Source: Saccharothrix saharensis (lineage in GTDB: Bacteria > Actinomycetota > Actinomycetes > Mycobacteriales > Pseudonocardiaceae). Taken from it: DNA of 64,000 nucleotides. The position numbers and the translations under genes are program-made. Positions within the stretch are counted from its first letter, which is position 1. Every line of letters begins with the position of its first letter. The stretch spans positions 2,728,001 to 2,792,000 of the forward strand of contig NZ_VFPP01000001.1 of the NCBI RefSeq assembly GCF_006716745.1. The letters are read 5' to 3'. Positions 53,390-62,192 of this stretch are shown here, piece by piece. Under the pieces are notes generated by a model. It was given only the letters and a program-made list of their open reading frames with translations. It searched no databases and was not told where the DNA came from.

Positions 53390-54200
53390 CCTCCTACCTG
53401 AGCACGTGACGGGAACCTGCGTGGCAGGCCTCGCTCACAGGCGGCTCACGGCGCGGTCGAGGCCTGGTCGTGCCCGTCGACGGGCAGCAGCAGACGGGCA
53501 GCTCCGAGCCGTGCAGGACCGTGCCGACGTGGTGGTCGGCCAGGCGCCGGGATGCGACGTCCGCGTCGCGCGGCTTGTCGTGGTCCAGGGGGTCTCGGGG
53601 TGGAGCGTGGTGCGCAGCAGCGAGTCGTAGTAGACGCTGTGGTCCCGGACCAGCCGTTCCAGCCGGGCCAACGCCGTGCCTGCCGACAACTCCGTCCATG
53701 CAGGTTGAAACCGTGCGTAGCGTGAGGGGCCGAGGTGCTCGTGAGTGGCCTGTCCCGGTGTGTCCAACGCGTTCGCGTTGCTGCGGCTGCTGCCCATGAG
53801 CGCGCTTCATCGACTCCGGCTGCTGGTGCGGCCGTGACGATTCTGCGGTGGCACCGGAACCGACGCGCCGGGGCACGGACCCCACCGGTCAGCCGGCACC
53901 GGCGTCATCGCCACGACCGCCTTCTCGGCCACCTTCTGGTCCTGGGTTCGAGGCCGCTCTCCCCGGTGGATCGCCGTCACCACTTCCGACCGAAGGACCG
54001 CGGCCACCCGTCGGTGTCGTCGAGCAGAACCCGAGCCGACATGCGAGCATCGTTCACTTTGAACGCCACCCCCCTCGAACGAGGTCCGTTTTCTGCGGTT
54101 GACACACGGGGAGTAGCGCCTTGACGGAATCAGTCACCGGATCGTGTTCTGGCGTGCCGGGTGCACGAGGAGTGAGCTTGTGATAACCCCGAGGTGATTG
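53390..54200. other. Intergenic stretch without a supported gene
   Basis: About 0.8 kb. A 120-codon frame on the minus strand (53435-53797) contains a plausible helical segment (RFQPAWTELSAGTALARLER) but its C-terminal half is Arg/Ala/Ser-rich out-of-frame-type sequence, so it may be a relic. A less GC-rich part near 54040-54115 probably holds the promoter of the DUF2236 gene. No hairpin follows the antiporter gene. Confidence 0.4.
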
Positions 54201-55367
54201 GTGGTCACGGTGGTCGATGCAGCCGCTTTCGAGGCACTGAAGTTCCAGGGCGACCCGCTCGCCGACGCGGTCGTGGCAGACCTGGTCGCCACCGGCCGGG
54301 TCGGCGTGGTCAACGAGGTGCTGGCGCACTTCCGCGCCAACGACCAGCCCATCCCCGAGCTGCTGCCCGACTCGGTGCGGGAGTTCCTGGTCGCGACCGA
54401 CGACCCACCGGCGTGGGTGGACCAGGACCGGGTGGCGCGGGCCTACGAGTTCTTCGTCGACGACGGCGTGCACGTCGCCTCCGTGCTGACGTTCGGCGCG
54501 ATGGTCAACTGCTACGCCCACGCCCGCGCGTCCCGGGTGCTCACCTTGACCCACGGGTTGAACCAGCCTCACCGACGGCTGTCGGAGACCTCGCAGTTCG
54601 TCATGGACATGATGGGCCGTGACGCGTTCGGCTCGGGCGGGTCGTTCGTGCCCACCATCCAGAAGACGCGCCTCATCCACGCCGCCGTGCGCCACTTCCT
54701 CATCTCGTCGGGCAAGTGGGACGTCGCGGTGGACGGCGTGCCGGTGTGCCAGCAGGACATGGTGGGAGCCCTTTTCATCTTCTCCGTCCAGGTGATCGAG
54801 GGCATGCGCCGCATGGGCATCTCGGTCACCGAACAGGAGGCGGAGGACTACTACTACGTGTGGCGCGCCGCGGGCGCCATGCTCGGAATCCCCGCCGATG
54901 CCGTCCCGGAGTCCATCCAGGACGCTCGCGAGCTCAGCGCCGCGATGGTCGAGTCCGTCTACGGGCCGTCGTCCGAGGGCGTGGCGCTCACCCGGCACCT
55001 GCTCGACCTCTACGAGAAGCTCTTCCCCGGCAAGCTCTTCGACGGCATCGTCGCCGCCATGATCCGCCAGGTCGTCAACCCCGAGGTCGCCGACTGGATG
55101 GAGGTGCCGAAGTCCCGCGGCTGGAACGGCGTCGTGCGCGCCGGCACCCGCCTGGTCCGGGCACTGGAACGCGCCGAGGACAACAGCACCCTGGCCACCA
55201 CCATCCTCGACCGCGCCGGCACCATCCTGCTCGGCGGCAGCGTCCGCAACCTCACCAACGGCCAGTCCACCACCCTCACCATCCCCAGCGACCTGCGTGA
55301 GCGGTGGGAAGCCGAAGGCCGGTCCCCCGCCTCCACCACGGCGGAACCGACCGCCACACAACGCTGA
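54201..55367 (+). CDS. DUF2236/Lcp-like (latex-clearing protein, MpaB-type) oxygenase
   Basis: The 388-residue protein fits the DUF2236 group of heme-b oxygenases that includes rubber oxygenase Lcp and MpaB: PAWVDQDRVARAYEFFVDDG, then MVNCYAHARASRVLTLTHGL, QKTRLIHAAVRHFLISSG and a late DYYYVWRAAGAMLGIPAD. His residues in these motifs likely bind heme. There is no Tat signal, so unlike Lcp it should be cytosolic. GTG 54201 has GAGG 6 bases upstream; a TTG lies one codon before. It precedes the LEG1-like gene by 106 bp. Confidence 0.8.
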   Translation: MVTVVDAAAFEALKFQGDPLADAVVADLVATGRVGVVNEVLAHFRANDQPIPELLPDSVREFLVATDDPPAWVDQDRVARAYEFFVDDGVHVASVLTFGAMVNCYAHARASRVLTLTHGLNQPHRRLSETSQFVMDMMGRDAFGSGGSFVPTIQKTRLIHAAVRHFLISSGKWDVAVDGVPVCQQDMVGALFIFSVQVIEGMRRMGISVTEQEAEDYYYVWRAAGAMLGIPADAVPESIQDARELSAAMVESVYGPSSEGVALTRHLLDLYEKLFPGKLFDGIVAAMIRQVVNPEVADWMEVPKSRGWNGVVRAGTRLVRALERAEDNSTLATTILDRAGTILLGGSVRNLTNGQSTTLTIPSDLRERWEAEGRSPASTTAEPTATQR

Positions 55368-55473
55368 CCGGCAAACCCGTCACGCATCGCACGGCCGCGG
55401 ACCAGGCGGACCCCGGTCACTCCGGCAGGTCTGATCGGACTCGGTCGCCGACTCACCGCGGAGGATCCCGGTC

Positions 55474-56415
55474 ATGGCACACCCGGACGAGTTGACCGCC
55501 CTCGACCTGCACTCGGTCTGGACGACGGCGGATGACCTGCGGGAGGCGTTCGACCCGTTCTCCTTCGAGCAGCGGATGGCCGCCTACCGGCTGATGATCG
55601 AGAACACCAACGCGACGACCAGGTTCGGCGCCGACAACCGGCACAACCCGTTGTGGGGGTTGATGTTCCAACACCAGTGGCAGTTCCGCACCGGCCGGCT
55701 CGGCGCCACCACCCTGCGGGACGGGCGGATCGACCCGGACTCGCCCTGGGGTTACGGCAACTACACGCTCAACGTCATCCCGTGGCTGGCGGCAGTGGAC
55801 GCCGGGGTGGCGCCGCACCTGCGCATCGCCGACCCGCCGACCCGTTCCCGGTTCCGGTACGTGGTCGGCGGCGTCGTGCCGGAGGAACTCGTCGCGGCCG
55901 TGGCCGACTGGCGCGCCTACTTCGCCCTGCTGGGCGCGAGCGGGCCGGCGGACCTGGAACCGGCGCGCCTGGCGCTGTGGAAGGCGCACAAGACGTGCCT
56001 GGACGTGGTGGTCGGCGTGCTCGGCGCGGTCGACACCACCCCCTGGCCCGAGCTGGAGGTCACGTTCCTGCGCGGCTGGTGCCGGATGGTCGACTACCTG
56101 TGGGCGGCGGCCTGGCCCACCGACTTCGCCTTCATGACCGCCCACGGCCTCGACGTGCTGCCCGAAACGCTGCTCGCCACGCCCGGGGACCTGGACGCGC
56201 TGCCGGCCAAGGCCCGCGGCAACGTCGTCAACGTCCTGCGCCTCGCGACCACCCCGAAGTGGCGCTACGACCTCAACCTGCTGCTGTGGAGGCGGATCAT
56301 GCGCACCCGCGAAGCCCGCGACCAGGTGCTACCCCTGCTCGACGCGGTCTTCAACCCACGGCCGGACAACACCGCCGAGCGCCGCAAGCTGCTCCGCTAC
56401 CTCCTGCGCCCCTGA
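55474..56415 (+). CDS. LEG1-like protein
   Basis: The 313-residue protein shows several blocks shared with vertebrate LEG1: NPLWGLMFQHQWQFRTGRLG, NYTLNVIPWLAAVDAGV, RFRYVVGGVVPEELVAAVAD then WRAYFALL, LALWKAHKTCLD and WPELEVTFLRGWCRMVDYLW. The vertebrate proteins are secreted and of unknown function; this one has no signal peptide. The match is from memory of the family, not a search. ATG 55474 has a GGAGG site. It probably is co-transcribed with the DUF2236 gene. Confidence 0.7.
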   Translation: MAHPDELTALDLHSVWTTADDLREAFDPFSFEQRMAAYRLMIENTNATTRFGADNRHNPLWGLMFQHQWQFRTGRLGATTLRDGRIDPDSPWGYGNYTLNVIPWLAAVDAGVAPHLRIADPPTRSRFRYVVGGVVPEELVAAVADWRAYFALLGASGPADLEPARLALWKAHKTCLDVVVGVLGAVDTTPWPELEVTFLRGWCRMVDYLWAAAWPTDFAFMTAHGLDVLPETLLATPGDLDALPAKARGNVVNVLRLATTPKWRYDLNLLLWRRIMRTREARDQVLPLLDAVFNPRPDNTAERRKLLRYLLRP

Positions 56416-56865
56416 CCGGGGACCGGCCTGAACGGTACCCGCCCGTGCGTACTCGCGGTCATCGAACACGCCGGCGCCGGATCCGGGTGCTCGGCGCCAC
56501 CGAGCACACGACCACCTCCCGGATCCCCAAGCCGCCGGAAACCTCGCCATGGACCTTGAAGACACGGGCTGCACAGCACGGTTCCTGATCCGCAACCGCG
56601 ACGGCAGATTCCGCCCTGTTCGACGACACCCCCGCTGACGCCGGCATCCAAGTCGTCCTCAGCGGAGTCCTTCCCCCACGCATGAACGCGATCATCGAAC
56701 GCATGAGGGCTTTTGGTCGGCGACGCGGTCGATCGGAACCAGGGTGCCATCGAGGATCGCGTAGGCCAGGCGGGAGGCCCGCTCACCGGCGGCGTGGAGG
56801 TCGTCGGCCAGGACGGCGAGCAGGTCCACCGCTTCACGGACGCAGCGCCAGGCGGTGCAGTTCCT
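56416..56865. other. Intergenic stretch with an IS relic
   Basis: 450 bp between convergent genes. The left half shows no recognisable domain; the right half carries the IS5-like transposase fragment at 56703-56850. No clear hairpin was found. Confidence 0.55.
56703..56850 (-). pseudogene. IS5-type transposase N-terminal fragment
   Basis: The minus strand reads VDLLAVLADDLHAAGERASR then LAYAILDGTLVPIDRVADQK P, which matches the region before the DDE core of IS5-family transposases (AILDGTLIPIDRVADxKP). The remaining catalytic core and ends are missing. Confidence 0.75.
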
Positions 56866-58110
56866 TCAGCTCATCGGCCCCCGGCGGTGGGCCAAGTGGA
56901 TCGAATCGGAGGCGGTGTCGATGTCCGCGCCGTTGTCGGCCCTGCGGTGGGTGCGGTCGGTGCCGTGCCAGTCCAGGCACAGCACGGTGGCGTCGTCGTG
57001 GAGCCGGTCGCGGCAGGCGTGCCGCACCGCCCTGGTCACCGCCCGCACCACCTCCCGGGGGTGCAGGCGGTCGGTGTCGCGGACCAGCGCGTGCAGGTCG
57101 ACACCGGCGGCGTCGCGTTCGAACATGCCGTCGGTGAGCAGCACCAGCCGGTCACCGGGGCGCAGTTCCAGCCGCTGTACCCGGTACGGGTACGGGGCGA
57201 CGCCGAAGAGCGGGTCGACCTCCAGCCCGACGGGGTCCACCACGCCGTCGCGCAGCAGCAGCGGCGCCGGGTGGCCGGCGTTGACCAGCTCCACTCCCGC
57301 ACCGGCGAGGTCCACGCGCAGCAACTGCCCGGTCGCCAGCGAGCCGCGACCGTGCTCCAGCAGCGCCTGGTTGGCCCGCCGCGCCTGCTCGGCCAGGTCG
57401 TACCCGGCCCGCCGCGCCCCGCGCAGCGCCCCGACCAGCAGGGTCGCGGTCAGCGCCGAGGCCACGTCGTGCCCGGTGGCGTCGGTGATCGACAGGTGCA
57501 GGGTGTCGTGGTCCAGCGCGTAGTCGTAGGTGTCGCCTCCGATGTCGTCGGCGGGCACCAGGGCACCCGCGACGGTGAACTGGGCGGCCTCGCAGCAGGA
57601 CGCCGAGGGCAGCAGCTGGTGTTGGATCTCCGCGGCCAGGCTCACCGCGGTGGTGCGCCGACTGGAGTGGTAGAGGTCGGTGAACCGACGGTCGGTGACG
57701 ATGACGTAGGCCAGCGTGTGGGAGGCCTCCGACAGCTGCGCAAGCACCTCGTCGTCGAGGGCAGGCACGGTCAGCTCCAGCACGCCCACGCAGTCACCGC
57801 GGTTGGTCACCGGCAGCACGACCCGCACCTGGCCACTGTCCCGCTCCTGCCACGGCCGCTGGGTGCGCAGCACCTCCTCGTAGGCGCTGTCCCTCAGCTC
57901 GACGCGCTCCACGGCGCGCCCACCCGAGTCAGCCGCAGTCGAGGTCACCCGCACCAACTGCCCGCCCACGAGGTCCACCAGCAGGAACGACACGTCGAAG
58001 GCTTCGAACCTCTTCGCCAGGTCGCGCGCGACGACCTCGACCGACTCCACGGGCGGTGCGCTCTCCGCCGCAGCCAGCACATCACCCGGTCCTGCCACGC
58101 CACGGTCCAC
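56866..58110 (-). CDS. SpoIIE-type PP2C serine phosphatase with GAF-like domain
   Basis: The 414-residue protein has an N-terminal GAF-like sensor region (residues about 30-150, FDVSFLLVDLVGGQLVRVTS), a short linker helix with TAVSLAAEIQHQLLPSA and a SpoIIE/PP2C phosphatase domain: GALVPADDIGGDTYDY, SITDATGHDVAS, LVNAGHPAPLLL, LLTDGMFERDA and DDATVLCL supply the metal-binding Asp residues. Such proteins act on anti-sigma antagonist proteins in stress or sporulation signalling. GTG 58110 is chosen for its GGGGAGG site; a TTG at 58143 is less likely. Confidence 0.9.
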   Translation of the reverse strand: MDRGVAGPGDVLAAAESAPPVESVEVVARDLAKRFEAFDVSFLLVDLVGGQLVRVTSTAADSGGRAVERVELRDSAYEEVLRTQRPWQERDSGQVRVVLPVTNRGDCVGVLELTVPALDDEVLAQLSEASHTLAYVIVTDRRFTDLYHSSRRTTAVSLAAEIQHQLLPSASCCEAAQFTVAGALVPADDIGGDTYDYALDHDTLHLSITDATGHDVASALTATLLVGALRGARRAGYDLAEQARRANQALLEHGRGSLATGQLLRVDLAGAGVELVNAGHPAPLLLRDGVVDPVGLEVDPLFGVAPYPYRVQRLELRPGDRLVLLTDGMFERDAAGVDLHALVRDTDRLHPREVVRAVTRAVRHACRDRLHDDATVLCLDWHGTDRTHRRADNGADIDTASDSIHLAHRRGPMS

Positions 58111-58351
58111 GGCAACCTCCCCATCACCGGGAGACCTACCCAATCACCCCACGAACATCACCCCCGCCGTTCGAACGCGACAAGACCACCGACGAGCCAC
58201 CCCACTTCCCTACGTCCTACGCCGCATACCCGAACCCACCAGCGACAGGGCCCGACCACCCGAACCCAGTACCTGGGGCTCGTGGAGCACGTCGCACAGC
58301 CCCTGGGTGAGCGCGGGTCGGAATGGCCGGGGCGGCGGTAGCGTCTGGCGG

Positions 58352-59194
58352 ATGACCGTGCGGGTGGATCCGACCAACTCCGACCAGCTCACCGCGTGGG
58401 ACGGCGACCAGGGCGCCTTCTGGGCCGACCACGCCGACCGCTTCGACGAAGGTGCCGCCCGGTACCACGAACGGCTGCTCGACGCCGCCCGGGTGGGCCC
58501 CGCCGACCGCGTCCTGGACATCGGCTGTGGCACCGGCAAGTCCACGCGCGAGTCCGCCCGACGCGCCGCCCACGCCCTGGGCGTGGACCTGTCGTCCAGG
58601 ATGATCGAAGAGGCACGGCGGCGGGCCGAGCTCGACGGGATCACCAACATCGCATTCGAGCAGACCGACGCCCAGGTGCACCCGTTCCCCAAGGCCGCCT
58701 TCGACCTCGTGATCAGCCGCCACGGGGTAATGTTCTTCGGCGACCCGGACAAGGCCTTCGCCAACATCGCGACCGCCCTGCGACCCGGTGGCCGGATGGC
58801 GCTGCTGACGTGGCAACCGCTGGCGCGCAACGAGTTCGCGTCCACGTTCCGCACGCTGGTCGCCGCCGGCGAGCCCGTACCCGAGCCGCCGCCCACAGGG
58901 GCGCACCCGTTCTCGCTCAGCGACCCCGACCGGGTGCGCGCGCTGCTGACCGGCGCCGGCATGACGGACGTCGAGCTGCACGCCGTCAGCGAACCGGTGT
59001 GGCTCGGCCACGACGTGGAGGACGCGTTGGCGTTCATGACCGCCCGGCAGGCCTCTCAGCTGGCCGAACTCGACCAGGACACGCGCGCACGGGTCGTCCG
59101 GGCCGCACGGCAGGACATCGCCCGGCACCTGGACGAGCACGGCGTGCGTTACGCGTCCGCCGCGTGGATCGTGCAGGCCGTCAAACAGCCCTAG
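58352..59194 (+). CDS. SAM-dependent methyltransferase (class I)
   Basis: The 280-residue enzyme has SAM motif I VLDIGCGTGKSTRE near residue 50, post-I LGVDLSSRMIEEAR and motif IV-like FDLVISRHGVMFFGDPDKAF. It belongs to the UbiE/methyltransferase-11 group. The C-terminal part (LHAVSEPVWLGHDVEDALAF) varies between members and fixes substrate, which cannot be told here. ATG 58352 is chosen; a longer frame from 58307 lacks homology. It is divergent from the phosphatase gene. Confidence 0.88.
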   Translation: MTVRVDPTNSDQLTAWDGDQGAFWADHADRFDEGAARYHERLLDAARVGPADRVLDIGCGTGKSTRESARRAAHALGVDLSSRMIEEARRRAELDGITNIAFEQTDAQVHPFPKAAFDLVISRHGVMFFGDPDKAFANIATALRPGGRMALLTWQPLARNEFASTFRTLVAAGEPVPEPPPTGAHPFSLSDPDRVRALLTGAGMTDVELHAVSEPVWLGHDVEDALAFMTARQASQLAELDQDTRARVVRAARQDIARHLDEHGVRYASAAWIVQAVKQP

Positions 59195-59310
59195 CCAGTG
59201 CCGCGTCGCGAACCCGCCCACCTCCGGCCCCCCTGAACCCCACTCCGACACCGGTGGACGGGGGTCGCCGAGAAACCGGGCATGGGCTACCGCTTCGTGC
59301 CCTGACCCGC

Positions 59311-59520
59311 TCAGAGCCGCCAGGTGTGGAACCCCCGGCCCGACTTCTTGCCCAGCCGACCGGACTCGACCATCTCCGGGGGGCACGGGGTGTGGGCCGG
59401 GTCGTCCAGCAGCTCGCGCAGCACCAGCAGGGTGTCCCGGGTGGTGTCCAGGCCGATCAGGTCGGTGGTGCGCAGGGGGCCGTCCGGGTCGTTGGCTGGT
59501 TGGTTCTGCTCGTCGGTCAT
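59311..59520 (-). pseudogene. 3-hydroxyacyl-CoA dehydrogenase C-terminal fragment
   Basis: The 69-codon frame reads GPLRTTDLIGLDTTRDTLLV then LRELLDDP and ESGRLGKKSGRGFHTW, the C-terminal helix region of FadB/HbdA-type dehydrogenases (TDLIGLDT, GLLGKKSGRGF). The NAD-binding N-terminal domain is absent and the upstream sequence is unrelated, so it is a truncated relic. Confidence 0.75.
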
Positions 59521-60243
59521 CGGCGGCCGAGGATGTGGAGTTGCCGGGCCGGACCGGGTGCGCGACGGCCTGCGGCTCCAGGCGCCGCTCGGACCGGCGC
59601 CCGCCGACCCGGGCGGGGTGCCGGACCGGGTGGGCTGGACCGCCTGTGCGGGCCGGGCACCGTGCTGGCGTCGTGCACGTCGGCCATCCCGGTCGACGTG
59701 CCGGCGGCCGTCACCACCCGACCGGACCGCGTGCGAAGGAGCTCCAGCGTCTGCGGGTACCGCCCGCTCCCAGCGTGACACCGACACCTCCTGACGACGG
59801 TTCCGGTCACCCTCGAGCGGGTCTACGTGTTCTTCGTGATCGGGCGGGCGTTGCGCGGCCGGCCCGAACAGGGCGGCGAATCAGAACCGATCGGCGGGCT
59901 CCCAGCGGGCCCGACCCGCCGATTGCCGACGAAGGACCGCGCTCTCGTGCCGCAGCACAAGCAGTTCGGCGTCCTTCATCGTCTCGCTGCCCAGCATCAC
60001 CACCGGCACGGGCAGCAGATTCCGGGTCACCTCGAACAGCAAGGACACGATCACCCGGACATGCTCTCGACACGCTGGCACTCGCTCTACCAGCGACATC
60101 CGTTTCGAGCGGTACGGGGTTGTGGTGGCGCCGACGTGCGGCACCCGACTCGGCGAAGTGCCAACTGGGCGAATGCCTGCCGGAGCGTCGACCGATACGC
60201 TGGAAGAGCACCGCCACCGTTCACCCGACCAGGGGAGCTTTCA
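59521..60243. other. Intergenic stretch with a transposase relic
   Basis: About 0.7 kb. The minus strand at 59881-60060 carries a transposase fragment, listed separately. The rest has no recognisable coding or RNA feature. AGGGGAGC just before 60244 is the ribosome site of the next gene. Confidence 0.5.
59881..60060 (-). pseudogene. Integrase/transposase N-terminal fragment
   Basis: The minus frame reads VIVSLLFEVTRNLLPVPVVM then TMKDAELLVLRHESAVLRRQ and EPADRF followed by TGA. Actinobacterial integrase-type transposases share KDAELLVLRHENAVLRRQ and continue ADRFWFAAL; the stop sits at the Trp position (TGG to TGA). The core domain is missing. Confidence 0.75.
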
Positions 60244-60732
60244 TTGGCGCGCTTGCGTTTTCTCGCTCATGCCACCGGTGCCGTGGTGCTGGCGGCCGTC
60301 TTGTCCGCCGCAGTGCTGACCGGTACTGCCAGTGCGTGCAGCTGTCTGCCCTATGACACCGAACCACAGCGCTACGCACGGGCCGATCACGTGTTCAGCG
60401 GCTACGTGTCCGCGTCCACCGTCCTGGAGCGCGGCAAGCCCGACTACGTCTGGGACGACCTGCGCGCGTACACCGTGCAGGTCGACCAGGAGTACAAGGG
60501 CGACGTGCCGGCGACCGTGACCGTGACGACCCACTACGCCGGATCGATGTGCGGGCTCTCGCTCTACGTGGGCGAGTCGTACCTGGTGTTCGCGTTCGGC
60601 GACTCCACCGGCGGCGAGGTGTCGTCCCACTACTGCTCCGGCACCCGCCCGGCACACGCCGGCCCGCCCGTGACGACCACGGCGGTGGCCGCCCCAGCCG
60701 CAGCACCCGCCTGCACCGCCGCCGCTGCCTGA
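60244..60732 (+). CDS. Secreted TIMP-like protein
   Basis: This 162-residue protein has a Sec signal peptide (RLRFLAHATGAVVLAAVLSA, ending before Ala-Cys-Ser-Cys) and mature N-terminus CSCLPYDTEPQRYARADHVF, as in NTR/TIMP-like proteins. These begin with CxC after cleavage; in animals the free N-terminal Cys chelates the protease zinc. Other Cys residues at about 98 and 134 could pair. The tail is Ala/Pro/Thr-rich. TTG 60244 follows AGGGGAGC. Inhibition of a metalloprotease is a guess from the fold. Confidence 0.7.
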   Translation: MARLRFLAHATGAVVLAAVLSAAVLTGTASACSCLPYDTEPQRYARADHVFSGYVSASTVLERGKPDYVWDDLRAYTVQVDQEYKGDVPATVTVTTHYAGSMCGLSLYVGESYLVFAFGDSTGGEVSSHYCSGTRPAHAGPPVTTTAVAAPAAAPACTAAAA

Positions 60733-60753
60733 CCACCCCCGGACCGGACGTGG

Positions 60754-60987
60754 GTGGCCGCCACCACCCACCAAGGCATGTGGACCGGCTCACCCGGCCG
60801 CCTCCGCGTGCTGATCGGCGGCGAGACCGTCGCCGATCAGAGCAACTACCAGTACGCGCCCACCGGCATCACCAACTCCGCCGGGTACGACTCCGCCACC
60901 CTCGTGCCCGGGCAGCCGGTCGAGATCAGCGTCGAACCGGAAGCAGCGCACGGCGGCTGGTTGGTGATGCTGGTGCAGGAGGACTGA
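60754..60987 (+). CDS. Small hypothetical protein
   Basis: A 77-residue frame from GTG 60754, 22 bp after the TIMP-like gene, encodes a beta-rich sequence (RLRVLIGGETVADQSNYQYA and PGQPVEISVEP) with no Cys and no signal peptide. There is no good ribosome site. It could be a real small gene coupled to the previous one or the remains of a larger secreted protein. No family recognised. Confidence 0.35.
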   Translation: MAATTHQGMWTGSPGRLRVLIGGETVADQSNYQYAPTGITNSAGYDSATLVPGQPVEISVEPEAAHGGWLVMLVQED

Positions 60988-61120
60988 CCGCACCCACCTC
61001 GACCATCCACGTGACCGCAACTCTGCGGGGTTCGAGTACTCCGCACTGGAGGCGCGCCGGGCCGAGTCCTCGAGTCAACCGGTGCGGCTGCCTACGCGGA
61101 TGGCGACACGGGTGTCACGG

Positions 61121-61570
61121 TCAGGCGGTGCAGAGGACGCCGTTGAGGGCGACGTTGGAGATCTTGACGGCGGGCCAGTCGGGGTTGATCCCGTCGAACT
61201 CGAAGCGGACGGAACCGCCGGGCGGCAGGTAGTCGTTCCAGTCGAAGGGGGTGAAGCTGATGGAGCCCCAGTCGTTGGAGTACCTGCCGTGGCCGGAGAA
61301 GGACTCGATGGTGACGCCGGGGCGCAGGTTGAACCCGACGTGCCAGGGGCGGAGCCCGGTCGAGCCGGTGTTGGTCACCTCCAGCGTGGCCGAGAAGCGG
61401 CGCGGGGGAATGGCCAGGACGTTGTCGACCGTGGCTTCGAAGCCGCAGCGGATCTCCGCTGCGGAGACCCCGCCGCCCGGGGCCGGTGCGGCGGCGGCTG
61501 GGGTGGTGGTCAGGGCGATCACGCCGGCCACGGTCGACAGGACGGCGGATAACGTGCGCTTGAACTCCAT
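61121..61570 (-). CDS. Secreted CBM2-like carbohydrate-binding protein
   Basis: The 149-residue protein has a Sec signal (FKRTLSAVLSTVAGVIALTT ending AAAA) and one beta-sandwich domain resembling family 2 cellulose/chitin-binding modules: FSATLEVTNTGSTGLRPWHV, SFTPFDWNDYLPPGGSVRFE and an N- and C-terminal Cys pair (RCGF ... LCTA) as in CBM2. No catalytic domain is attached. The start at ATG 61570 has a GGAAGGAG site; the upstream frame is unrelated. Confidence 0.75.
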   Translation of the reverse strand: MEFKRTLSAVLSTVAGVIALTTTPAAAAPAPGGGVSAAEIRCGFEATVDNVLAIPPRRFSATLEVTNTGSTGLRPWHVGFNLRPGVTIESFSGHGRYSNDWGSISFTPFDWNDYLPPGGSVRFEFDGINPDWPAVKISNVALNGVLCTA

Positions 61571-61749
61571 GGTGACTCTCCTTCCGGACGAACGACAGGA
61601 GGGCTTGTCGACGAGTTGCGGGGTTGGATTCGTGTTGGTGGTGGAAGAACCGGGCCCGTGACGGTTCTTGATCGACTCGGTGTGCCGGGTGGATGGCTCG
61701 GTGCATGGGGCGGAGGCCTGAGGACGACGTCCCGGCGGCGGCGCGAGGT

Positions 61750-62160
61750 TCACGGCCGGGCGTCGAACGGTTCGTAGCAGTCGAAGGTCTCGATGGACGT
61801 GATCAGGCCGTCGGCGGTCTCGACGAACTGCGCGATGTGCGCGACGAGCTCGTCGCCGCGGCGGAACGGGCCCGCGTCACGTGCGACCACCCCGCTCCAG
61901 GTCAGGCGCAGGATCGCGGTGTCGCCGACCGCGACGGCCGAGCGCACGTCGTACTCCTGCCGGGCCAGCAGTCCGGCACCCACCTCCGAAGCGGCGAGCA
62001 TCTGGTCCAGGGTGGCGCGGGCGCCTGCGGGCTTGAGGCGGTTCGGGTGCTCGGTGGTCGAGGCCGACGGGGCGAAGTGGTGCCGGAGGTCTTCACCCCG
62101 GTGCCCGGCCTCGAGCGCCCGGAGCAGGGCGGTCGCCACGGCGATCGGATCACGAGCCAT
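61750..62160 (-). CDS. SnoaL/NTF2-like protein
   Basis: The 136-residue protein is an NTF2-like cone fold: ATALLRALEAGHRGEDLRHH, LRLTWSGVVARDAGPFRRGD and VETADGLITSIETFDCYEPF match the ester-cyclase-like group common in actinobacteria. Enzymatic function is not clear. It diverges from a MarR gene with two operator-like palindromes immediately upstream of its start, so it is probably repressed by that regulator. Confidence 0.8.
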   Translation of the reverse strand: MARDPIAVATALLRALEAGHRGEDLRHHFAPSASTTEHPNRLKPAGARATLDQMLAASEVGAGLLARQEYDVRSAVAVGDTAILRLTWSGVVARDAGPFRRGDELVAHIAQFVETADGLITSIETFDCYEPFDARP

Positions 62161-62164
62161 AACC

Positions 62165-62192
62165 ACAACCCTAGTTGTACAACCGTGGTTGT
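62165..62192. promoter_or_regulatory. Twin MarR operator
   Basis: Two adjacent 14-bp inverted repeats share ACAAC...GTTGT arms: ACAACCCTAGTTGT (62165-62178) and ACAACCGTGGTTGT (62179-62192). They lie 5 bp from the SnoaL-like start and overlap the GTG of the MarR gene at 62185, so binding would block both transcripts. Confidence 0.75.

Noticed and set aside
53435..53797. 120-codon minus-strand gene
   Set aside because: Only a short segment looks protein-like; there is no family match I can name, no ribosome site, and the C-terminal half looks like shifted frame.
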